The notes beneath the pieces were generated by a model. It made no database searches. It saw only the letters and a list, made by a program, of their open reading frames with translations, and had not been told where the DNA came from. A program made the translations under genes and the position numbers. Source: Pseudomonas purpurea (lineage in GTDB: Bacteria; Pseudomonadota; Gammaproteobacteria; Pseudomonadales; Pseudomonadaceae). From it: a stretch of DNA of 64,000 bases. The stretch spans positions 2,599,001 through 2,663,000 of the forward strand of contig NZ_CP150918.1 of NCBI RefSeq assembly GCF_039908635.1, given 5' to 3'. Shown piece by piece: positions 18,242 to 29,103 of this stretch (the stretch's first letter is position 1; each line of letters starts with the position of its first letter).

Positions 18242-18607
18242 TTACTGGCTCACGTTGAAGCGGTAGTCGCCATCGCTTTTATGGGTGTCGACCGACACTG
18301 CATGCCATTCAACCTTGTAGTCACCGGCTGTCAGCGGAGCGGCGGGGGTCACGACCAGGGTCTTTTTATCGGCGCTTTCGGTGGCGATGCTTTTCACGGC
18401 AACGGCTGCGCCGTCCTTGGTGATCGCGACTTTGGTGAAACTGGCTTCAACGCCTTCGGAGAACACCAGCCGCAGCTCTGCCGGGGCGGCTACGCTGCTG
18501 TCGGCGGCCGGTGTGGCGTTTTTCAGGTGCGCGTGGGCGAACACCGAGGAGGCGGCGAACAGCGAGCCGAGCAGGGCAACGGTGGTCAGGGTTTTTTTCA
18601 GTTGCAT
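18242..18607 (-). CDS. copC: CopC domain periplasmic copper-binding protein
   Basis: A 121-residue protein with a clear signal peptide (about 1-24, ending V-F-A before H-A-H-L). The mature N-terminal His, a second H two residues later, and the C-terminal W-H-A-V-S-V-D-T-H-K-S-D-G-D-Y-R-F block fit the Cu(II) site of CopC proteins; no Met-rich Cu(I) loop is seen. This is the short, Cu(II)-only form usually paired with CopD. It is the first gene of the copC-copD pair. Confidence 0.92.
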   Translation of the reverse strand: MQLKKTLTTVALLGSLFAASSVFAHAHLKNATPAADSSVAAPAELRLVFSEGVEASFTKVAITKDGAAVAVKSIATESADKKTLVVTPAAPLTAGDYKVEWHAVSVDTHKSDGDYRFNVSQ

Positions 18608-18683
18608 CGTTAAATACCTTGAGTGAATACGATGGGGCGTTAATAGAACATGAACCAGAGGTCAGGGAAACCGCACATTGGTT

Positions 18684-19124
18684 TCAGGATTGTTTGAGCA
18701 CCATGTGCACCCACGGAAAAGGGCGGCCCTGGCCATCGGTCTCTGAACGGCTGACGTCTACGAAGCCGTAATACCGGTAGAAACCATGGGCCTGGGGGTT
18801 CTGCTCGTTGACATCGACACTGAGCGTCGGGTGCCGGGATTTGACATGGTCCAGCAATCGCCGGCCAATGCCTTGCCCGCGCTGGTCGGCTGCAATGAAC
18901 AGCATCTCGACGTTATCGCCACCGGTGGCAATGAAACCGGCGGGCGAACGGTCAGGGTTTTCGTACAGCCATACTTCCAGGCTGGGCAGGTACGCATCCC
19001 GCACGTGAGGTAGCAGCAGTTGTATGTCGTCTTCGCTGATGAAGTCGTGGGTCGCCCGTACCGAACGTTCCCACAGGACACTGAGGGCATGGTCGTCGCT
19101 GGCGGCGCGCAATCGGATGTTCAT
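18684..19124 (-). CDS. GNAT family N-acetyltransferase
   Basis: A 146-residue acetyl-CoA-dependent acetyltransferase. The acetyl-CoA loop is D-Q-R-G-Q-G-I-G-R-R-L-L-D-H-V near 85-99, with L-S-V-D-V-N-E-Q-N-P-Q-A-H-G-F-Y near 106-121 as motif B. The arrangement resembles YjaB-type enzymes, whose substrates are largely unknown. I chose the ATG at 19124 (M-N-I-R-L-R); the open frame extends upstream, but that part is low-complexity and without a ribosome site. It is divergent from the RutR-like gene but not obviously linked to it. Confidence 0.85.
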   Translation of the reverse strand: MNIRLRAASDDHALSVLWERSVRATHDFISEDDIQLLLPHVRDAYLPSLEVWLYENPDRSPAGFIATGGDNVEMLFIAADQRGQGIGRRLLDHVKSRHPTLSVDVNEQNPQAHGFYRYYGFVDVSRSETDGQGRPFPWVHMVLKQS

Positions 19125-19350
19125 GGCAATGGTCCGTCGAGGCGTTTGAAAAGATGTCGGAGCCCCAGCATGCCCGTGTCGCGAATACGCGCTTGGACGG
19201 AACACCTCAGGCGCGCCTGGAAAGAGGGGCGGCGATGCTAACCAATCCGTTTTGTCCGGGGAAGCCTTGTGTACGAAGTTTCGTTTTCGGTTGTCGCCCC
19301 GATCCAGAGCCGATGCTAGTCTTGGGCAATGCCGGTGCCAGGGAGCCCTC

Positions 19351-19971
19351 ATGGGCAATCACAAGATCGAGATTCGTCGCAGTAACGTCGAGAAAATCCT
19401 GCTGGCTGCCGAGAAGGTCTTCGCCGAGAAAGGTTTTGGCAGCACCGCAATGGCTGACATTGCTAAAGAAGTGCAGTTGCCGCGCTCCAATCTGCATTAC
19501 TACTTCAGCACCAAAAACGAACTGTACAGCGCGGTGCTGTTCGACTTGCTGGAAGTCTGGAAGCAGGACGCGCTGTGCTTCGAGATGTTCGATGACCCGC
19601 GGGTAGTGCTCAGCAGTTACATCCGCGCCAAGATGAACCACTCCCGCAGCCGGCCGTATGGCTCGAAAGTCTGGGCCAATGAAATCATCCACGGCGCGCC
19701 GACCCTGGGTGAGGCGCTGGACGCCAGCCTGTACGACTGGGCCAAGATGAAAGAAGCGAAAATTCGCCAATGGGTGGAAGACAAACGCATCCTGGCCGTG
19801 GAACCTTCAAGCCTGCTGTACATGATCTGGGCCTCGACCCAGCATTACGCCGACTTCGACCATCAGATCAATATCCTCAACGACCACCGGACCCTCTCGG
19901 ACATGCAGTTCGAACGGGCGGTGCAAACCGTGACCAGCGTGATTTTGCGGGGGATCGGGTTGGAACCTTGA
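19351..19971 (+). CDS. rutR: TetR family regulator of pyrimidine degradation, RutR-like
   Basis: A 206-residue TetR-type regulator. The N-terminal helix-turn-helix reads A-M-A-D-I-A-K-E-V-Q-L-P-R-S-N-L-H-Y-Y-F; the rest is the RutR-type ligand domain, with W-A-N-E-I-I-H-G-A and I-W-A-S-T-Q-H-Y-A-D-F as conserved blocks. RutR in E. coli senses uracil and thymine. Here the gene stands next to the complete reductive pyrimidine pathway, so a role as its repressor is a strong inference. The ATG at 19351 is preceded by GGGAG. It is convergent with preA and separated from it by a REP pair. Confidence 0.85.
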   Translation: MGNHKIEIRRSNVEKILLAAEKVFAEKGFGSTAMADIAKEVQLPRSNLHYYFSTKNELYSAVLFDLLEVWKQDALCFEMFDDPRVVLSSYIRAKMNHSRSRPYGSKVWANEIIHGAPTLGEALDASLYDWAKMKEAKIRQWVEDKRILAVEPSSLLYMIWASTQHYADFDHQINILNDHRTLSDMQFERAVQTVTSVILRGIGLEP

Positions 19972-19994
19972 GGTTTGTGGTGTAACGGATGGCC

Positions 19995-20065
19995 TCTTCG
20001 CGGGCAAGCCCGCTCCCACAGTTGAAATGCGGTCCACTGTGGGAGCGGGCTTGCTCGCGAAGGCG
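19995..20065. repeat. REP-type inverted pair
   Basis: TTCGCGGGCAAGCCCGCTCC and, inverted about 25 bases on, GGAGCGGGCTTGCTCGCGAA form two facing REP units between the convergent rutR and preA genes. Similar units occur at 26521 and 51001. Confidence 0.85.
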
Positions 20066-20086
20066 TCCGTTCAGGCGCCCATGGTT

Positions 20087-21361
20087 TCAAACGGCCACGT
20101 GATACGGATTCCTCGGATCATGGTTCCAGTCCAGAAACGGCTTGCCATTGTCCAGGGCGACCATCTCGATGCAGTCCTGCACCGGGCAGGTGATCTGGCA
20201 CAGGTTGCAGCCCACACATTCGTCGTCGATCACTTCATAGGTGTGGGTGCCGTCCGCCTGTTTCAGGCTGGCGATGGCCTGGTGCGAGGTGTCTTCGCAG
20301 GCAATATGGCATCGGCCGCAGCCGATACAGGCCTGCTGATCGATCCTGGCGATCACTTGATAGTTGATGTCCAGGTATTTCCAGTCGGTGGTATTGCCCA
20401 CGGCACGCCCGGAAAAATCCTGCACGCTTGAATAGCCTTGGCTGTCCATCCAGCGTGAGAGCCCGTCCTTCATGTCCTCGACGATCCGAAAACCATGGAG
20501 CATCGCCGCCGTGCACACTTGCACCGCGCCGCTGCCCAGCGCCATGAATTCGGCGGCGTCCCGCCAACTGCCGATACCGCCGATGCCACAGATCGGCAGG
20601 CCCCGGGTTTGCGGGTCGCGGGCGATCTCGGCAACCATGTTCAGCGCAATCGGCTTCACCGCTGAGCCGCAGTAACCGCCGTGGGTGCTCTGGTTGCCGA
20701 CTGTCGGCAAGGCGACCATGCGGTTGAGGTCGACGCTGGTGATCGAGTTGATGGTGTTGATCAGCGACACCGCGTCGGCGCCGCCTCGGTGGGCCGCCCG
20801 TGCGGCAACGCGGATGTCGGTGATGTTCGGGGTGAGTTTGACGATCACCGGCAGCGAACAATAGGTCTTGCACCAGCGGGTGACCTGTTCGACGTATTCC
20901 GGGACCTGGCCGACCGCCGCGCCCATGCCGCGCTCCGGCATGCCGTGGGGGCAGCCGAAGTTCAGCTCGATGCCATCGGCGCCCGTGGCTTCCACCAATG
21001 GCAGGATGCTTTTCCAGGATTCTTCAACGCACGGCACCATCAGCGAAACGATCAGGGCGCGGTCCGGCCAATCCTTTTTGACTTGGGTGATCTCCTGCAG
21101 GTTGATCTCCAGCGAGCGGTCGGTGATCAGCTCAATGTTGTTGATGCCCATGACCTCGCGATTGGCGCCAAAGTGCGCGGAGTAGCGCGACGAGACGTTG
21201 ACCGCTGCCGGGTCTTCGCCCAGGGTTTTCCAGACCACGCCGCCCCAGCCGGCCTCGAACGCGCGAACTACGTTGTAGGCCTTGTCGGTGGGCGGCGCGG
21301 ACGCCAGCCAGAACGGATTGGGGGCTTTGATACCGGCGAAGACAATCGAGAGATCGGCCAT
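20087..21361 (-). CDS. preA: NAD-dependent dihydropyrimidine dehydrogenase subunit PreA
   Basis: A 424-residue FMN and iron-sulfur enzyme that reduces uracil and thymine to the 5,6-dihydro forms. The dihydroorotate-dehydrogenase-like barrel (about 1-310) contains N-P-F-W-L-A-S-A-P-P-T-D and L-N-F-G-C-P-H-G-M. The C-terminal ferredoxin-like part has two complete [4Fe-4S] motifs, C-I-G-C-G-R-C-H-I-A-C and C-V-G-C-N-L-C-Q-I-T-C-P. It starts directly after the preT stop, so the two subunits are co-translated. E. coli PreTA is the reference complex. Confidence 0.95.
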   Translation of the reverse strand: MADLSIVFAGIKAPNPFWLASAPPTDKAYNVVRAFEAGWGGVVWKTLGEDPAAVNVSSRYSAHFGANREVMGINNIELITDRSLEINLQEITQVKKDWPDRALIVSLMVPCVEESWKSILPLVEATGADGIELNFGCPHGMPERGMGAAVGQVPEYVEQVTRWCKTYCSLPVIVKLTPNITDIRVAARAAHRGGADAVSLINTINSITSVDLNRMVALPTVGNQSTHGGYCGSAVKPIALNMVAEIARDPQTRGLPICGIGGIGSWRDAAEFMALGSGAVQVCTAAMLHGFRIVEDMKDGLSRWMDSQGYSSVQDFSGRAVGNTTDWKYLDINYQVIARIDQQACIGCGRCHIACEDTSHQAIASLKQADGTHTYEVIDDECVGCNLCQITCPVQDCIEMVALDNGKPFLDWNHDPRNPYHVAV

Positions 21362-22729
21362 TTACGCAGCCTCCACGTTGAGCATGAGTTGGGCATGGAT
21401 TGCTTCAGCCGCCCGCTTGCCGTGCTGCACGGCTTGCACGGTGAGGTCCTGATCAAGGCTGGTGCAATCGCCACCGGCATAGACGCCAGGGATGCTGGTG
21501 CGCATGTGTTCGTCGACCTGAATTCGCCCGCCCTGACGTTTCAGCTCGCGGGCCAGCGGATCGCTCAGCGCGCTGTCATCGAAGCGCTGGCCGATGGCTT
21601 TGAAAATCGCATCGGCGGCCAGTTCGAAGGTTTCCCCGGTAGTGACCAGCCGTTCACCGTCCATACGGGTGCGGGCGAAACGCATGCCGCGCACCTGGCC
21701 TTTGTCGTCGAGCAAGACTTCCTGCGGTTGTGCCCAGGTCATCAGCCTGACCTGATTGGCCTTGGCGATGTCCTGTTCATGGCCGGTCGCGCCCATGTCT
21801 TCAAGGCCTCGGCGGTACACCAGGTTCACGTCGTGAGCGCCGAGACGGGCCATTTGCACGGCCATGTCGATCGCGGTGTTGCCCGCGCCAAGGACGAGGC
21901 AATGCTCGGCCAGCGGCAGCTGGCTCAAGTCGTCGGCCTGGCGCAGTTCGCGGATGTACTCGGTGGCAGCCAGCAGCCCGGGGGCGTCTTCGTGGGTCAG
22001 GCCCAGTTGTTTGCTGGCGGCCAGGCCGAGGCCGAGGAACACCGCGTCGAACTGTTGATGCAGGTCGCTGAGGCTCAGGTTATCGCCGAGTTTTTGCCCG
22101 TGACGGATTTCGATTCCGCCGATTTCCAGCAAAAAATCCAGCTCGCGCTGGGCAAAGTCGTCCACCAGTTTGTACTTGGCAATCCCATATTCATTGAGGC
22201 CGCCAGCCTTCTCCCGCGCTTCGAAAATCACCACGTCGTGGCCATGCAGGGCGCTGCGGTGCGCGCAGGACAACCCGGCAGGCCCGGCGCCGACCACGGC
22301 AATGCGTTTGCCCGTGACGGCGGCGCGTTTGAACGGGTGTTCGGTGAAGTGCGCATTGTCGAGGGCATAGCGTTGCAGCAGGCCGATCAGCACTGGGGCG
22401 CATTCCTCGGCTTTGTTGCGCACGCAGGCTTGCTGACAGAGGATTTCGGTCGGGCAGACCCTTGCGCAACTGCCGCCGAGGATGTTTGCCGACAGGATTT
22501 TCTGTGCCGCGCCCTGAATGTTTTCTTGATGGATGTTGCGGATGAACGACGGGATGTCGATCTCGCTCGGGCACGCGTTGACGCACGGAGCGTCGTAGCA
22601 GTACAGGCAGCGCGAGGCTTCGAGTTCCGCTTGCCGGGCGTTGAGTGGCGGCGCCAGGTCGCTGAAATGGCCGGCGAGGGTGGCCGCGTCCTCATGGGGA
22701 TGGGGAAGGTGGTTCAAAGTCTTGATCAC
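21362..22729 (-). CDS. preT: NAD-dependent dihydropyrimidine dehydrogenase subunit PreT
   Basis: The electron-input partner of PreA, of the glutamate-synthase small-subunit type: N-terminal cysteine clusters (C-L-Y-C-Y-D-A-P-C-V-N-A-C-P and C-A-R-V-C-P-T-E-I-L-C-Q-Q-A-C), then FAD (V-G-A-G-P-A-G-L-S-C-A) and NAD(P) (L-G-A-G-N-T-A-I-D) binding motifs. I chose the GTG at 22729 (V-I-K-T-L-N-H-L-P; 455 residues), which has GAGG eight bases upstream. ATG codons further upstream lack a ribosome site. It lies between hydA (232 bases upstream, across a REP pair) and preA. Confidence 0.93.
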   Translation of the reverse strand: MIKTLNHLPHPHEDAATLAGHFSDLAPPLNARQAELEASRCLYCYDAPCVNACPSEIDIPSFIRNIHQENIQGAAQKILSANILGGSCARVCPTEILCQQACVRNKAEECAPVLIGLLQRYALDNAHFTEHPFKRAAVTGKRIAVVGAGPAGLSCAHRSALHGHDVVIFEAREKAGGLNEYGIAKYKLVDDFAQRELDFLLEIGGIEIRHGQKLGDNLSLSDLHQQFDAVFLGLGLAASKQLGLTHEDAPGLLAATEYIRELRQADDLSQLPLAEHCLVLGAGNTAIDMAVQMARLGAHDVNLVYRRGLEDMGATGHEQDIAKANQVRLMTWAQPQEVLLDDKGQVRGMRFARTRMDGERLVTTGETFELAADAIFKAIGQRFDDSALSDPLARELKRQGGRIQVDEHMRTSIPGVYAGGDCTSLDQDLTVQAVQHGKRAAEAIHAQLMLNVEAA

Positions 22730-22818
22730 GGTGTTGGCCTCACGGTTATTTGAGGTATTGCCTCTGATGGGCATTGTTTTTTGTACATGACGCAAATAGG
22801 TGATTGGCAACGCCGCAG

Positions 22819-22954
22819 CCTGTGGCGAGGGAGCTTGCTCCCGCTCGGGTGCGTAGCCCCCGTAATCCAGGCAACCCGGTCATGCAGACAGAACACATTC
22901 GACCGGTTTGGGAGCGCTTCGCACTCCAACGGGAGCAAGCTCCCTTGCCACAGG
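22819..22954. repeat. REP-type inverted pair
   Basis: CCTGTGGCGAGGGAGCTTGC at 22819 faces a near-complementary unit ending at 22954 (GGGAGCAAGCTCCCTTGCCA). It is the same family as the pair at 5391-5514. It lies within the hydA-preT spacing and may affect the relative expression of the two genes. Confidence 0.85.
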
Positions 22955-22961
22955 GGTCGCG

Positions 22962-25024
<2,063 letters not shown>

Positions 25025-26509
25025 ATGCAACAGATCAGATCGCAAGTGACCGAGCGTGAAGGCTTGTACGAGCTGGAAGCCGGCAGCGACGTCCTCGACA
25101 GTCCCCGTTACAACCACGACATCGCACCGACCAAGGTGCACGAACGCACCTGGAATAAATGGCACATCAGCGCACTGTGGATCGGCATGTCGGTCTGCGT
25201 GCCGACCTACACCCTCGGCGGGGTGCTCACCGCGTACTTCGGGTTGACGGTGGGCGAAGCGCTGTTGGCGATTCTGCTGGCCAACGTCATCGTGTTGATC
25301 CCGCTGACCCTCAATGCGTTCGCCGGGACCAAGTACGGCATTCCGTTTCCGGTGCTGCTGCGGTCGTCCTTCGGGGTGATCGGTTCCAACGTTCCCTGCC
25401 TGATTCGTGCGTTGGTGGCGTGCGGCTGGTTTGGCATCCAGACGATGTTCGGCGGGTTGGCGATTCACCTGTTTCTCGGTTCGGTTTTCGAGGGCTGGAA
25501 GTCCCTCGGCGGCACTGGCGAAGTCATCGGGTTCATGCTGTTCTGGGCGCTGAACCTGTGGGTGGTGCTGCGCGGTGCCGAGTCGATCAAGTGGCTGGAA
25601 ACCTTGTCCGCGCCCTTGTTGGTGCTGGTGGGGCTGGGCTTGCTGGTGTGGGCCATGCCGAACGTGTCGTTGACCGAACTGCTGGCCATCCCGGCGAAAC
25701 GCCCGGAAGGCGCCAGCGTGTGGGGCTACTTCTTCGCCGGGCTGACGGCGATGGTCGGGTTCTGGGCGACCTTGTCATTGAACATTCCGGACTTCAGCCG
25801 CTACGCCAAGAGCCAGAAGGACCAGATACTGGGGCAGATTTTCGGCTTGCCCTTGACCATGTTCCTGTTCGCCTCGCTGGGGGTGGTGATGACCGCTGCG
25901 TCGGCGAAACTGGTGGGCGTGACCGTCTCTGATCCTGTCAGCCTGATCGGCCATATCCAGAGCCCGGTCTGGGTGGCGGTGGCCATGGCGTTGATCATCA
26001 TCGCCACGCTGTCGACCAACACCGCCGCCAACATTGTTTCGCCGACCAACGATTTCCAGAACCTGGCACCCACAGTCATCAACCGCACCAAAGCTGTGAT
26101 GCTGACCGGGCTGGTAGGGTTGGCGCTGATGGGCCACGAGTTGTTGAAGAAGCTCGGCCTGATCGTCTCCGACGTCAGCCTGGAGACGGTCTATTCCAAC
26201 TGGCTGCTCGGTTATTCCAGCCTGCTCGGACCGATTGCCGGGATCATGGTGGTGGACTATTTCATCATCAAGAAACAGCAACTGGACCTGGCCGGGTTGT
26301 ACCGCGATGACGTGTACCCGGCGTGGAACTGGAACGGCTTCATCGCCTTCGGCGTGCCGGTGGTATTGACCTTGCTGTCACTGGGCAGCGATGTGTTCAG
26401 TTGGTTCTACAGCTACGGCTGGTTCACCGGGTCGGCCCTTGGCGGGCTGATTTATTACGGGTTGTGCGCCATGCGAACAAGTCCGTCTGTTGCGAAATCT
26501 GCGGTGTGA
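25025..26509 (+). CDS. NCS1 family nucleobase/allantoin transporter
   Basis: A 494-residue inner-membrane transporter with about twelve hydrophobic segments. The opening S-P-R-Y-N-H-D-I-A-P-T and H-I-S-A-L-W-I-G-M-S-V-C-V-P-T-Y are characteristic of nucleobase:cation symporter-1 proteins, as is N-I-P-D-F-S-R-Y-A near 255. In this setting uracil/thymine (or hydantoin) uptake is the natural inference. I chose the ATG at 25025 (M-Q-Q-I-R-S-Q), with GGAG upstream; the earlier in-frame ATG at 24902 gives an unrelated polar extension. The carbamoyl-amide hydrolase follows on the same strand. Confidence 0.9.
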   Translation: MQQIRSQVTEREGLYELEAGSDVLDSPRYNHDIAPTKVHERTWNKWHISALWIGMSVCVPTYTLGGVLTAYFGLTVGEALLAILLANVIVLIPLTLNAFAGTKYGIPFPVLLRSSFGVIGSNVPCLIRALVACGWFGIQTMFGGLAIHLFLGSVFEGWKSLGGTGEVIGFMLFWALNLWVVLRGAESIKWLETLSAPLLVLVGLGLLVWAMPNVSLTELLAIPAKRPEGASVWGYFFAGLTAMVGFWATLSLNIPDFSRYAKSQKDQILGQIFGLPLTMFLFASLGVVMTAASAKLVGVTVSDPVSLIGHIQSPVWVAVAMALIIIATLSTNTAANIVSPTNDFQNLAPTVINRTKAVMLTGLVGLALMGHELLKKLGLIVSDVSLETVYSNWLLGYSSLLGPIAGIMVVDYFIIKKQQLDLAGLYRDDVYPAWNWNGFIAFGVPVVLTLLSLGSDVFSWFYSYGWFTGSALGGLIYYGLCAMRTSPSVAKSAV

Positions 26510-26520
26510 TCAATGGCTTC

Positions 26521-26599
26521 ATCGCGAGCAAGCTCGCTCCCACATGGGGTTTGTGAACACTGGAGCTCCACTGTGGGAGCGGGCTTGCTCGCGAAGGCG
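26521..26599. repeat. REP-type inverted pair
   Basis: ATCGCGAGCAAGCTCGCTCC at 26521 and an inverted partner ending near 26599 (GGAGCGGGCTTGCTCGCGAA). It lies between the transporter and hydrolase genes, 12 bases after the transporter stop. Confidence 0.85.
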
Positions 26600-26661
26600 G
26601 CTTTAAATACACCAACGATTTGCCTGAGAAAACCTATAACAATTGCCTGAAGGAGATCACC

Positions 26662-27945
26662 ATGAACGCTGCCGTCGACGTTCTGCAGTCCAGCCATCAG
26701 CACATCAACCGCGACCGCCTCTGGCAGTCGCTCATGGAACTGGCCAGGCTCGGGGCTACGGTCAAGGGCGGGGTCTGTCGCCTGGCCCTGACCGACCTTG
26801 ACCGCCAGGCGCGGGACATTTTTGTCCGATGGTGCGAGGAGGCGGGCTGCACGGTGAGCATCGACGCGGTCGGCAATATCTTCGCCCGGCGCGCCGGTCG
26901 CAACCCGCAACTGCCCCCCGTGATGACCGGCAGTCACATCGACACCCAACCCACGGGCGGCAAGTTCGACGGTTGCTTTGGCGTGCTGGCCGGTGTCGAG
27001 GTGCTGCGCACCCTCAATGACCTCGGCGTGGAAACCGAAGCCCCCTTGGAAGTGGTGGTCTGGACCAACGAGGAAGGCTCGCGTTTCGCCCCGTGCATGA
27101 TGGGTTCCGGCGTGTTTGCGGAAAAGTTCACCCTGGAAGAAACCCTGGCCAAGACCGACGCAGCGGGTGTGACCGTGGGCGAGGCGTTGAACGCCATCGG
27201 CTATGCCGGCCCACGCAAGGTCAGCGGCCACGCAGTGGGGGCCTACTTTGAAGCGCACATCGAGCAAGGGCCGATTCTGGAAGACGAGCGCAAAACCATT
27301 GGTGTGGTGATGGGTGCGCTGGGCCAGAAGTGGTTCGACCTGAAGCTGCGCGGTGTCGAGGCCCACGCGGGGCCGACACCAATGCATCTGCGCAAGGATG
27401 CACTGGTCGGCGCCGCCGCCGTCGTGCTCGCGGTGAACCGCGCCGCTCTCGGCCATCAGCCGCACGCCTGCGGCACCGTCGGTTGCCTGCAAGCCTATCC
27501 GGGTTCACGCAACGTGATTCCCGGCGAGGTGCGCATGACCCTGGATTTCCGCCACCTGGACCCGGCGCGGTTAGATTCAATGATCGCCGAGGTGCGGCAA
27601 GTGATCGACAGTACTTGCGACGAACACGGCTTGAGCTTCGAGCTGACGCCGACCGCCGATTTCCCTGCGCTGTACTTCGACAAGGGTTGTGTTGACGCCG
27701 TGCGCAGCGCAGCGCAAGGGCTGGGCTTGTCCCACATGGACATTGTCAGCGGGGCAGGGCATGACGCGATCTTCCTCGCTGAGCTGGGGCCGGCCGGGAT
27801 GATCTTCGTGCCGTGCGAGGGTGGCATCAGCCACAACGAAATCGAAAACGCCACGCCGGATGACCTGGCCGCCGGCTGTGCCGTGTTGTTGAGGGCGATG
27901 CTGGCGGCATCGGCGGCGATTGCCAGCGGTCAAATGGCAGCCTGA
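26662..27945 (+). CDS. M20-type Zn-dependent N-carbamoyl-beta-alanine/amino-acid hydrolase
   Basis: A 427-residue amidohydrolase that releases CO2 and ammonia from N-carbamoyl-beta-alanine to give beta-alanine, the last step of reductive pyrimidine breakdown. M20-type metal-site blocks are present: M-T-G-S-H-I-D-T-Q-P-T-G-G-K-F-D-G, W-T-N-E-E-G-S-R-F-A-P and F-E-A-H-I-E-Q-G, and the terminal S-G-A-G-H-D-A carries another ligand. The ATG at 26662 has AAGGAG at normal spacing. Relatives also act on N-carbamoyl-L-amino acids (AmaB/HyuC), so the exact substrate is inferred from the neighbours. Confidence 0.9.
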   Translation: MNAAVDVLQSSHQHINRDRLWQSLMELARLGATVKGGVCRLALTDLDRQARDIFVRWCEEAGCTVSIDAVGNIFARRAGRNPQLPPVMTGSHIDTQPTGGKFDGCFGVLAGVEVLRTLNDLGVETEAPLEVVVWTNEEGSRFAPCMMGSGVFAEKFTLEETLAKTDAAGVTVGEALNAIGYAGPRKVSGHAVGAYFEAHIEQGPILEDERKTIGVVMGALGQKWFDLKLRGVEAHAGPTPMHLRKDALVGAAAVVLAVNRAALGHQPHACGTVGCLQAYPGSRNVIPGEVRMTLDFRHLDPARLDSMIAEVRQVIDSTCDEHGLSFELTPTADFPALYFDKGCVDAVRSAAQGLGLSHMDIVSGAGHDAIFLAELGPAGMIFVPCEGGISHNEIENATPDDLAAGCAVLLRAMLAASAAIASGQMAA

Positions 27946-28031
27946 GTGCCCGATGGGTTAACCGGTTCTACAGCGACAGGGCGGTCCATGTCGCCGTAGA
28001 ACCAGTCCTCGCGCAGGTTCGCCGGGCAGCG

Positions 28032-28880
28032 TCACCAGAGCGCCCGGACATAGTTGAATGGTGCATGGTCGGCAAGGCGTCGGGTGACGACATTCCCGGG
28101 CTGCGGCTTGTAGTGGGCCTCATAGAACTGCACCGCCTGCTGCTGGTCATGCGTCATGAACGGCTCACTGGGCGAGAGGTGAACAAACCCGTTGAGGTCG
28201 ACGTAGTGCAACTGCCCGACGTGCTGATAGTCGAGAAAGTCAGGCGGCAGGGACGTCACCAGGTCACAGCAGTCGACGATGCGAATACTGTGCAGCCCCG
28301 CCAGGCTCGCCACGAAGTCGGGATCACCCACTCGCGGCGAGCCCAGCGTCACGAGCAAGTTCGCTGACGCGGGTTTGGCCAGGAGTGTGGCGATGGCAGC
28401 CCCCAGGCTATGGCCGCAGATGATCAACCGGCTACGCGAGAGGGCTGGTCCTTGCAGCCATGCCGACACCTGTGCCCAGAGGTTGATCGCGGTCATCTTG
28501 AAGCCCCGGTGAACCTGACCGGTGCCCAGGCTCCAGTGCGCGTGGAAGAACTGCAGATTGGTGAGCAAGTCCAGCAGGTGGTCCGGTTGGGTGCCCCGGA
28601 ACACCAGCAATGCCGTGCCCATGGCGTTATTCATCACACCAAAACCGGCACCGTCGGTGGCCGCATCGACGAAATGCGTCAGTTTATGATTGAACCCCGC
28701 CAGATCCAGTGCGTCGGCCAGCTGTGTACGCTCTGTTGTCGACTCTTCGAAGCGCAGGTACGCCAATCTGGAGGCTTCGGTGCACAGTTGCAGGTCATTG
28801 AGTACCGGCGAAGTGAAGACGCTGGGTCGTTCTTCGGGTCGATACAGTGCTCTGCGGCCCGGATCATAGGGAAGTGTCAT
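28032..28880 (-). CDS. Class 3 lipase family alpha/beta hydrolase
   Basis: A 282-residue protein with the class 3 lipase nucleophile motif I-C-G-H-S-L-G-A-A-I-A near 153-163, an upstream oxyanion-type phrase L-V-F-R-G-T-Q near 91-97, and later candidates for the acidic residue (V-D-C-C-D) and histidine (F-V-H-L-S-P). The family contains fungal-type triacylglycerol lipases and many uncharacterised bacterial enzymes. No signal peptide is seen, so the product is probably cytoplasmic or leaves by a non-Sec route. It stands alone between the pyrimidine cluster and the two-component genes. Confidence 0.8.
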   Translation of the reverse strand: MTLPYDPGRRALYRPEERPSVFTSPVLNDLQLCTEASRLAYLRFEESTTERTQLADALDLAGFNHKLTHFVDAATDGAGFGVMNNAMGTALLVFRGTQPDHLLDLLTNLQFFHAHWSLGTGQVHRGFKMTAINLWAQVSAWLQGPALSRSRLIICGHSLGAAIATLLAKPASANLLVTLGSPRVGDPDFVASLAGLHSIRIVDCCDLVTSLPPDFLDYQHVGQLHYVDLNGFVHLSPSEPFMTHDQQQAVQFYEAHYKPQPGNVVTRRLADHAPFNYVRALW

Positions 28881-29103
28881 GGCGACAACCTTTATCGAGC
28901 TTCAACATTCATGCCTGCGGGCCGGACACTGCTGGAAGTCGGGCGGTTGCGCGCTCCAATGCCTGTTCAGAAAAACAGGGCCGGGCGCTTCCATTGACTG
29001 TAGAACAGCGCCTGCCGAACGCAGGAGAAAAAACACCGGTCGTCATGAACGCCATGACCTGGCCCCGACGCTCAAGCACCCGGTGCGCAATGCCTCTGCG
29101 GTT

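Noticed and set aside
20681..22753. Very long open frame (690 codons) on the plus strand opposite preA and preT
   Set aside because: The opposite strand encodes complete, motif-rich enzymes. The plus frame has no recognisable domain and arises from GC-rich codon bias.
28881..29103. Small open frames between the lipase and sensor kinase genes
   Set aside because: No ribosome site, no recognisable features and low-complexity Arg/Pro composition.
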